64,000 nt of DNA, taken from the NCBI GenBank assembly GCA_949752795.1, contig OX457058.1:31994587-32058586 (forward strand), given 5' to 3'. Shown one piece after another: positions 56,280 to 64,000 of this stretch. Position 1 is the first letter of the stretch, and each line of letters begins with the position of its first letter. Under the pieces are notes generated by a model, which worked only from the letters and a program-made list of their open reading frames with translations, was not told the DNA's origin and searched no databases. This DNA is from Hyperoodon ampullatus (Eukaryota; Chordata; Mammalia; Artiodactyla; Ziphiidae). The position numbers were made by a program, and so were the translations under genes.

Positions 56280-59200
56280 GAAGCAAGACGGACGTGCTCA
56301 GGACTCCTCCTTGTGCCACCGTCCACATTCGGTCACCCCTGGGCCACCGTCCCCAGCTGCAGCCTGGCTCCACTCATCTCCCCGGCCCGGTCCTGCTGGA
56401 GCCCCACTGCCACCTCTTCCTTCTCCCTCTTCCTACTGCACCTCGGCCTCTCGGCCTCAGGGGCTTCCAGGCCAGGGGTGAGCCCTGCCACCCTCACCCC
56501 AGCCTCTGCTCGAGGGAGGGGCTCCCATGAGGTGATACCCACATTGTCACAGCGGCTCACTTCCATGCCTCCTCTTTCAAAGGCATCACCTTCAACTGAA
56601 GAAGAAATGAAAGCATCACCTGTTCTCTGAACCTTTCAGTTTCTAGACAAGGATGGCCCGGGCCCCTGGTCTTCGGCCCATGTGGTCAGTCCATGGGTGG
56701 GCTGGTGGCCCTGCGGCTCCAGCTTCCCCGCCCACTGCGCCACAGCCCCTGCCATCAGGGAGGTGCCTACAGGAGCAATGGGTTGGGTGGCCGGCAGGGG
56801 AGGGGCTCGGTGGGGGGGGCACAGGGGCCCTGCTTGTTGGCCTTAAGCCAGGGCTGTGGTGGGCCAGGTCTGTGACGGGGCCACCCTCAGGAGGTGGGAG
56901 TGCCTGGGGGCTAAGAAACCGCTCAGGGAGGCACGGAGCTGGGGCTCAGTGTCTCCCCAGCATCACAGGCATCCCCCCAGAGCTCCTCTGGCAGCACCAA
57001 GGCTCCAGAGGAGAAGGCTCCTGTGCCGAGGCCACGCTGGGCTGGCGGAGGTTTGGTAAGCGCCATTCTTGGTGCTTGTGGGTAGGGAGAGGAGATGGGG
57101 GGTCTTTCCAAAGCTATGAGCCTGGTTCCTGTAAGGGAGGGGGACGGGCGTGGACTCGGGGGGGTGTAGGAGCAGAGAGGCACCGCCCAGCCACTGGGGG
57201 GGTGGGGGGCAAAGGGCAAGTCAGAGGGGCCCCTCCGGAGGCAAGTCTGGGCTGGAGGGGTGTTGCCTTGGTGATGAGAGCCAGGGCCAGAGTGTGGGCA
57301 TCCAGGGGTTGTGAGGGATGGTGGGAAGGGGAGTCCTGTGTGGGCTCCTTACCAGCAGGGTCTGGCTGGGGGCACCAAGGGAGGGGAGAGAAGTGGGGGG
57401 CGGAGCGGCATGACTCAGGAGGCCAGGGGAAGAAGAAAGGAGAAGTGGGCGTCACGGTGCTCTTCGTGTCCCCCGGCTTCTGGGCCTCAGGACTGCATGT
57501 GTGCCCCTCCCCTCCATGGGCATCTTTGGGGGATGCACAGCCCCCGCCCAGGAGGAGGGAAGGTGTGTTTCTAGCAGCCCTTCTCATGCTCGAGTGCTTG
57601 TAGCCCGGCTTTCCTGACGGCTCCCCGTGGTCAGCCTCAGCTCTGGTGGCTTCCTCCTTCTCTTGCTGGGCACCCCTTGTCTGCTTCTGAAGGCAAGACC
57701 CAAACCCTGGGTTTCTCTGCTGGTGAGGAAAGTGAAAAGCGCACAGGACTTGGCAGGATGTCAGGCTGCCCACGGGAGGGAAGAGAAGAGGATTCGGCGA
57801 AGCACACCGGAGTGGCTGGTGGCCCCTGCTACCTCCTCTGACTTGGTTTTGCGCTAAAGTGACAGCAGAACCCAAGGGTCTGGCTGTGTCAGCCCAGCCC
57901 TAGTGCTCTCTGGGAGGAGGAGGGCCACGCATGGCACACATGCACACATGTTCTTATTGAAAACGATACGTTAACTGTAAACGATTTGGGAAATTTTAGA
58001 AAAGCTCATAAAAGAGAGATTATGTGGCACCCAGTTGTACCTCCCAGAGCAGTTGCTTGGCCCTGTCCTCACCCTTGGGAGACAGTTCACTGGTGTTCAG
58101 CCCCGGAAGCCCTCCCGGCGCCCGGGCCTGGCCGCAAGGTCACAGCCGCACAGCCACCTGCCCAGACATGACTGCTCGCCAGCCTCCACGCCTTGGGCTC
58201 TGCTTTGCAGCCGTGGTGGCTGCCGTGGGCTGTTTGTGGAGGCCTGTGTTCTGTCTGGAAGTGAAGTGCAGCTGTGGGGAGGAGTGGGGGCCTACTGCCC
58301 ACCCACAGGGGCTTTGGAGCATCACAGTGTGCGACTGTCATTCCGCCGGGGGAGTCCTGGGACCCGTGGAAGTGCTGCTGCCCCGAGCTCTCCAGGGACC
58401 CGCCCACGGTCCTGACCCGGGCACTCTGTTCCCAGAGCATCTCCTGCCCGGCCCGGCCCCGTGGGAAGTGTGTGCCTGTGGGGCTGCGGTGGGAGGAGTA
58501 GCCCTCTGGTCGGTTGAGCGCCGTCGTCCAGGGGGCCGGGGATTTCAGGCGTGCTTGCCTTGTGCTTGCCCAGCCCTGGACCCCGGTCTCTGGGCCTGGC
58601 CGGTGTCAGCCTGTCGGCCCTGGTTGGCCACCTCCCCTCTGATGCTTGCCCTGGCCTCTTGCCGCGTGAGCCTGCGGGGGTGCCCATGAGGTGGCTGAGG
58701 AGGGGATGGGGGCCCAGCGGGAGGATGGGAGTCAGAGCGCGGGTGGCTTCAGTCCCTCCAGGCTGTTTCCCAACCCTGTCTTGGGCCTGTGGGGCTCCCT
58801 GGGGTCACAGCTTCCGGCGCCTCTCCAGCCAGTGTGAGGTTGGGTGTGAATTAACTAAAGCAGACAAGGTCGAGCGTCCCTAGAATTCCATAAAGCCAGA
58901 CGGCAGAATTAGCAGTCGTCCGTGTGTCCTTGGCTGAACCAGGAGCACTAGGAGAGTTGCCGAAGCCACCAAGTCCTGGGAGAAGCCGTCACAGAAGTTG
59001 TGGCCATTCCTCTGGACGGTGTGGCTCTTCCCTACTGTGTGAGGCCCTTCGGAGGGTCCCAGAGTCCCCGAGCTTTCAGAGCGGTCTGGCCTGTGGCCTC
59101 TGTTTTGAAGCCGGTATGCAAGTTGTAGGCCAGAGGGGAAGGGTCTGCCTGAGTCACAGCGGGGAGTGGGCATGGGGACCCAGGGATCCTGGTGTGGGGG

Positions 59201-59880
59201 AGGGTCGTCCCATAGGTGGCCCAGGCTCCTCCACATGTGGACAGCTGTCCTCAGTGGCCTGGGGACGTCTGTGAGCTTCATCTCATTACAAGTCTCAGGG
59301 GACGTATGTGAGGTTTCAGGCAGGGTGCCCCCCTTAGGTCCTGTCTTCACCCACTCGTGTTTAGAGAAAGCAGTTGGGTGTGTAAAGAAGCCTTCTGGCT
59401 GACTTCAAGGGGTCCACAGGGTGGCTTTGGTGTGGGGACAGCCTTCTAGGAGGGCCTCAGGGGTGGCCCGGGCCAGTGCAACAAGCAAGACCCACCAGGT
59501 TCTGAGATGCCCCGCAGCCAGGCCAGAAGCCAGGGTGCTGGTGGGGCTGCAGCAGTTTTGAACTTGTGAGGAGCCCAGCTTTGAGGACCTTTCTGCAAGA
59601 ACACAATAGTGACAGCAAGACTAAGGACACCAGGAGGGTGGACAGCCACGCGGAGAGCTCCATAGTGTCCCCGGCAATGACATGCCTTTTCAGATGACCC
59701 AAATCCACCATCCCTGGACCGGATGGCAGCTTCTGAGTTGGGTCCCATCAACAGTTGGAAAATGTGTGCTCCACCCATGTTATGACTTGCTCTTGGTGCT
59801 CTGGGACCAGGTTAGATGTGAGAGTGTTCCTGTTTCTCGTAAGAAGTTGACTTTACTGGAAGGCTGCAATTTCAGTGCAT
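56280..59880. other. Intronic, no gene recognised
   Basis: GC-rich to mixed. A 316-codon plus frame (56653-57603) and a 253-codon minus frame (57114-57875) overlap and have no domain. 57950-58030 is a short AT-rich patch. Confidence 0.4.
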
Positions 59881-59884
59881 TGCA

Positions 59885-60140
59885 TTTGTTTTTATTTCTG
59901 ATTTAAAAAGTCAAGCATGTTCGTGAAAGAGGATTTGGGAGACAGGAAAGTATTGAGAGAAAACTTAACAAGGAGGAAAAGCAATAACTTTAATCCCACG
60001 AGTTACTACGTTCACAGGTCAGCCTGTGTCTGTTTTAACATAAGCCGTGGGATCGTCCCACACGGTCATTTTACGTTCGGCCCTTTTCCCACTCTCTGTA
60101 ACATTATGTCATGGTCACATCTCCCAAGTGCCTACTGGGT
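59885..60140. mobile_element. Old LINE-like 3' fragment
   Basis: 'gataattttaatccca'-type pattern, with 'gttttaacataagccgtggg', 'ctctgtaacattatgtcatg' and 'gtcacatctcccaagtg', similar in layout to 10660-10870 seen from the opposite strand. Tentative; family not assigned. Confidence 0.4.
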
Positions 60141-60394
60141 CTTGGACCTGGCCTTTCACGGTTGCCCAGTGCGTCCTCATCTGTTCGTCCCTGGTGTCCT
60201 AACCGGGCCCTGGGTTGAGGAGCTGTGACACCTCCTGTGACTTGCTCTTCTGTCACCCAGGTTGGGCTTGTCCTTGTGATTGTCCTGGGAGCCAGCAAGG
60301 GAATGTGCATTTAGGAGCAAATTGCCTTCTAGAAAGGAAGAATGTGTGTGAGAGCACCCAGCCAGCACCCTGGCAGGAAGGGTGTTCTTAGGTG

Positions 60395-60457
60395 TCCAAG
60401 GTGATAAATGGAATATTTATAAATGGAATGGAATATTTATAAATGGAATATTTCCTG
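60395..60457. repeat. Short tandem repeat of an AT-rich unit
   Basis: 'ataaatggaatattt' occurs three times in tandem with a 'ggaat' slip between copies, immediately left of the LTR. Confidence 0.7.
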
Positions 60458-60477
60458 CCATATCAATAAACAAAGGA

Positions 60478-60952
60478 TGTCACAGTCACCAATGATTGCA
60501 ACTCTCCAAGGAAAGCCGGTGAGCCCTGAGAAAACTCAGGGCTGAAAAAGATGCCTGCCTTCTAGCAGCCATCAGACTGCAGCCACTCCCTGTGGTGAGC
60601 CCTGAGGAAACTCAGGATGTGAAAATACAGGCCCCAGATAGCTGAGGTGCACATCAAAGGAATGATTTCAGTGAGCCCAGCATCTTCCCACACATAGAAA
60701 AGCGCTAAATTCCTTAACTTGAGATATCTGGTTTTCTTTATTTAACAAAAATTTTTTGACGTTCCCAATTACCTGCTCTTTGTTGCAAAATTCCTAGGTA
60801 TCCTGGCTCCCTCCCGCTCCCCTTCCCTCCTCGGAGCAGTTTCTCAGAGCTCTCTGAAACGCTGTCTCCTGGGCTGCAGTCTTCATTTTGCCCCAAATAC
60901 AACTTAACTTGGAGCTCTCACGTTGTGCATATATATATTTTTTAAGTCGACA
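60478..60952 (+). mobile_element. Solo LTR of a class I (gammaretrovirus-like) endogenous retrovirus
   Basis: 475 bp beginning TGTCACAG and ending in CA (60951-60952), with flanks AAGGA (60473-60477) and AAGGG (60953-60957), a likely 5-bp duplication with one change. The order fits U3-R-U5: duplicated 'gtgagccctgag' modules (60520 and 60596), an AT-rich 'atttaacaaaaa', a C-rich 'ggctccctcc' start-site-like region, 'tctcagagctctctgaa', 'ctgtctcctgggctgcagtc' and a poly(A) signal altered to AATACA near 60897. No internal viral genes follow, so it is a recombined single LTR, inactive by itself. The family resembles MER41-type LTRs; this is from memory. Confidence 0.75.
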
Positions 60953-60959
60953 AAGGGCT

Positions 60960-63425
60960 TTGCAGGACTTGGCTGGCTGGAAAGGCCCCAGACCCACTCT
61001 TTATCCCAGGACGCTCAGACTGCCCTGTCGTACACCCCACCTCCCGGTCCTCAGAGCTGGAGGGTGTGTGGTTTGGCCTCAGACACCACTGTCTCCTGGC
61101 CCTGGAAAGGCGGCCGCAGAAGCTTCGCTCATCTCTGGGGCTCAGGCCACTCCCAGAGCTTTCCATCTCTCCTCAGCGCTGGCGTCCCCCGGGGACTCTG
61201 CCTGGACTCCGATTCCACCCCTCAAGACCCCCTGGCTCCCTGCTCTGAACACATGGCTCTGGTGGCCAGGGCGGTGGCCGGCCAGGCCCTGGTCAGCGCT
61301 TCTGGAGATGTAAATGCAGCCTTGGCGGGCCCCCCCGGGGGAGTGTGGGTCTGGGCCCTCCTGGCTAGGTGTGGGCTGGCACGCGCCCTGCGGCAGCTTC
61401 AGTGACTGAGATGGGTGCACGTGTGACAATGGAGTCACATACGGTGGCTCCAGCTCCTGGCCCTGGGCTGGCCCCGTGGAAGGGTCTCCGGCAGCTGCTG
61501 TGTCTTGGGGACGAAGCCCCATCCTCGGGGCCAGGGCCTCCCTGTGGCCTCTGCGTTCCAGGCCCCTGCGGGCTTTAGCGAAGGCTGTGCATCGACAGGC
61601 CAAGCCGAGTGCCCTTAGAAGTGAAGGGGGACGTTGCTTCCAGGTCCCAGGACCGCTGGGTGCGACCTCTAGGGGAGTGCGGCTCCCTGACCGCCTAGAG
61701 CCGATGAGGCCGGCTGCCCTCCCCTTGTCCATCTGCGGCCACCGTGCAGCCGGCCCCCCCTGGGGGCAGTCAGGAGTCAAAGCGCCCTGCCTCCTAGCCA
61801 CGCCCTGTGTGCTCAGGGCCTCTGCCTCTCCCCCACCTCTTCCCCTCCCAACCCCGCTGTGTGACCTGGCGTGTCGCAGACCCTCGTTGGGCCTGATTTC
61901 CGGGTCTGTCCCCAGACAGTTTTACTGGGTCAGGTGAAAAGGTGAGTCCCCGTGGAACTAGGCAGGAGCTCAGAGGCCTGGTTCACGGCACAACCACGGG
62001 GGGTTTACAACCGCTGAGGCCTGCCGCCCCCCCACCCCCCGCCTCCATGGGAGAAGAAGTCGGCCAGGGTAGTGCCAGGGAAGTCATCAAGGCCATGGGG
62101 GAGAAGGCCCGCTCGAAGGGCGGCAGCAGGAAGTCCCCGTGGGAGGGAGGAGGGGAGCCCCGGGAGGGGCCTTGCTGGGCAGAGGCACTGCCATCTGGCT
62201 GGCCCACCCCGAGCTGCCCCGTGTCTGGCCTGGTCCCGGCAGGGGTTGGGCAGCTTCCAGGTTTGTTTTCATTTTCAATTCCCTTTATTGCTTAAACCAC
62301 CTCAGGGCCACAGAAAACAAATCGTTATCCTCAGCCGACCTCAGATTCCTGGCCTCAATTGTTTGCTGTTTGCTAATTTTAGCTTCTGATCATTTCCACC
62401 CTCGTCCTCCCCCCAAAGGGAGACACACACCAAGAATAGCGCCAGGAAGGGGGGCGGCGGTGTCTGTGGCCAGAGTTCCCACAGCCATCTGGCCGGGAGT
62501 GGGGGCGGCCCGGGGCCTGCCGCGGGGACCCCCAGGCTCTCTCAGCGGGGACCCTACACCCTTGGGGCACGGACGTGAGGAAGAGAAGGAGGACTCTTCT
62601 GTTTCTCCTTTTAAACAGAAACCGGGCTGTTTCTGGGAACGCTCCCACTCCCCCATGGCCCTGCCTGGCTCTCGGACCCCAGGAGGCTGCCACTCCCCAG
62701 CCTCCCAGCCTCCAGGGCCAAGGAGACGTGGAGAGTCTGGGGTCCAACATGGCGCTTGGCTCAGCCAGGCCCGCTCCCCGCCCAGTGCCCAGGGCCCCAG
62801 CCCGGCCTGCAGGCCACCACCCTGGCCTCAAGAGGGCGGGCCCGGAGCCACTGACCAAAGCCCAGCCTGGGGCGCAGCGAGTGGGCCTCAGGGACTGGGG
62901 GAAGGGTAAGGTCCATCGATTAGGGTGGCCTCCTGGCCAGGCCTGCTGGACAAGAGAGCAGAGCCTGCGAGCAGCACCCCGCAGCCCCGCCGCCCTCCGT
63001 TCTCTGCAGGGGATGCCGGACACCCCCTAACATGTCAGAGCGCCCCCATTCGGAAACCAAAGTCTAACGTGTTTCAGGCTAGAGTAGCGCCGTGTAATGT
63101 GGAATAAAGACAGTCGAAGCCCGAAGCACACCCCCCCCCACCGGTGACCACGGAGCTGGGGAGTGGGGAGGGTCCCCCACCTGCCCCTGCGCCCACCCAC
63201 TGTCAGCGCCGCATCACGGGGAGCAGGCAGCTCCCAGGACACAGCCACCTGACTCTTGACATCGGTACCTGATATACTCCTCTCTCCTTGGAACTGTGGG
63301 CGCGTCTCAATCGGGGCTGCCTGGCCCAGGTTCCGGTCCTGAACGTGGCCTCGTTGTTGCCCGCCCTGGATGACGGCCCACCTCTGTGTCCTTGGACTCT
63401 CTGGGCTCCTTTACCTGGATCCTTC
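60960..63425. other. Intronic, GC-rich, nothing recognised
   Basis: Overlapping open frames up to 256 codons (for example 62139-62909 plus and 62379-63023 minus) follow from GC content. 63130-63140 is a short C run. No gene or repeat family could be supported. Confidence 0.4.
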
Positions 63426-63429
63426 CATT

Positions 63430-63670
63430 TTCTTACTTTTGCTCCCTTGTCATCCATTTATTTGTCTTTAGCTCTTTTTCTGTGAGATTTTCTCAGTGTT
63501 CTCTTTGCAACCCTGAGATTGAGATTTGAGTCTCTGCCGAATTCCCCTACTGTGTCCTTGAATTCAGACTCAGTTTCTGGGTCTCCTCTCCTTAAGGAGC
63601 ATCCTGTTCTTGCTTCACAGACACCATATCTTACCTCTGAGCATGAGTGACAGCTCTGGAAGTTTCATCT
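63430..63670. repeat. Old interspersed repeat, same family as 33985-34760
   Basis: 'ctttttctgtgagattttct', 'gagcatcctgttcttgcttc' and 'acaccatatcttacctctga' follow the same pattern as the T-rich repeat near 34450. Family not assigned. Confidence 0.4.
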
Positions 63671-64000
63671 CCGCCCCTCTGCATCCCCTGGGCTGCCTTT
63701 TTCTGCTGGCCTGTTTGGCGCTCTGGCCCGCCCGCCCATGTCAGAGGCTCTTCTCAGATGTCTGATGGTCGGTGGTGACTCGGAGCGCTGCCCAGAAGCT
63801 GGGAGCTGCCTGGGGGTGTAACTGCCCCAGCGCTGGGAGGGAAAGCCCCTTCCCGCAGGCGCCACTGCTGCCTCGGGCTGCGTTGTCCAGCCTGACAGCC
63901 AGGGCCCTCCTTTTGTTTTTGTCTAGAGCTTTATCGAGGAAGGACAGCCAGAGCCCCAGCCAGAAGCCTTCTCAGGGCAAACAAGAAGGCAGCTGTGTGG

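Larger units (their letters stand above)
39192..64000 (+). other. KLF13: KLF13 intron 1 (5' part)
   Basis: Everything from the donor to the right edge. No sequence encoding fingers 2-3 was found, which agrees with the tens-of-kilobases first intron of mammalian KLF13. It holds four CHR SINEs, MIR and other old repeat traces, several simple repeats, a pyrimidine array and a solo LTR. Confidence 0.85.

Noticed and set aside
55159..56530. Open frames of 358, 394 and 443 codons across the pyrimidine array (Ser-Pro-Leu-rich on +, Gly-Glu-Arg-rich on -)
   Set aside because: A repeat of C and T cannot form a stop codon on either strand in most frames. All frames are open together and the repeat unit slips, so length carries no information.
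56653..57875. Overlapping 316-codon plus and 253-codon minus frames as intronic nested genes
   Set aside because: They are open on both strands at once in GC-rich DNA, with no domains and no promoter or splice context.

Overview
This is a stretch of mammalian nuclear genome, most probably cetacean. Eighteen copies of the tRNA-Glu-derived CHR family of SINEs can be recognised by their box A/box B promoter, most with target-site duplications. Short CHR-2-type copies dominate, as expected of whales and dolphins. No ruminant BovB or Bov-A2 element and no primate Alu was seen. The species cannot be fixed from the sequence.

One gene is clearly present: exon 1 of KLF13, a Krueppel-like C2H2 zinc-finger transcription factor, on the + strand (start codon 38603, splice donor after 39191). 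It sits in a CpG island of about 3 kb (roughly 36990-40080) with clustered CCAAT, GC-box, EGR1-type and CRE-like sites upstream. Exon 2, with zinc fingers 2 and 3, lies beyond the right edge, so 39192-64000 is all intron 1.

Layout: 1-10400 is an AT-rich pile-up of old L1 fragments in both orientations, invaded by seven CHR SINEs, one younger 5'-truncated L1 and one small tRNA-Gly-half insertion. 10400-36900 is intergenic DNA with scattered SINEs, MIR and MaLR-like fragments, unassigned old repeats and one non-autonomous hAT-type transposon with intact ends. 36990-40080 is the KLF13 promoter, exon and early intron. 40100-64000 is intron with four SINEs, a CA and several TG tracts, a pure polypyrimidine array of about 950 bp (55264-56217) and a solo endogenous-retrovirus LTR (60478-60952).

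No other protein-coding gene could be supported. The many long open frames are products of high GC content, SINE sequence or the pyrimidine array. The observations most worth checking are the tRNA-Gly 5'-half retropseudogene, the pyrimidine array and the exon-like segment right after it, the SINE with a possible 3' transduction, and the solo LTR in the KLF13 intron.
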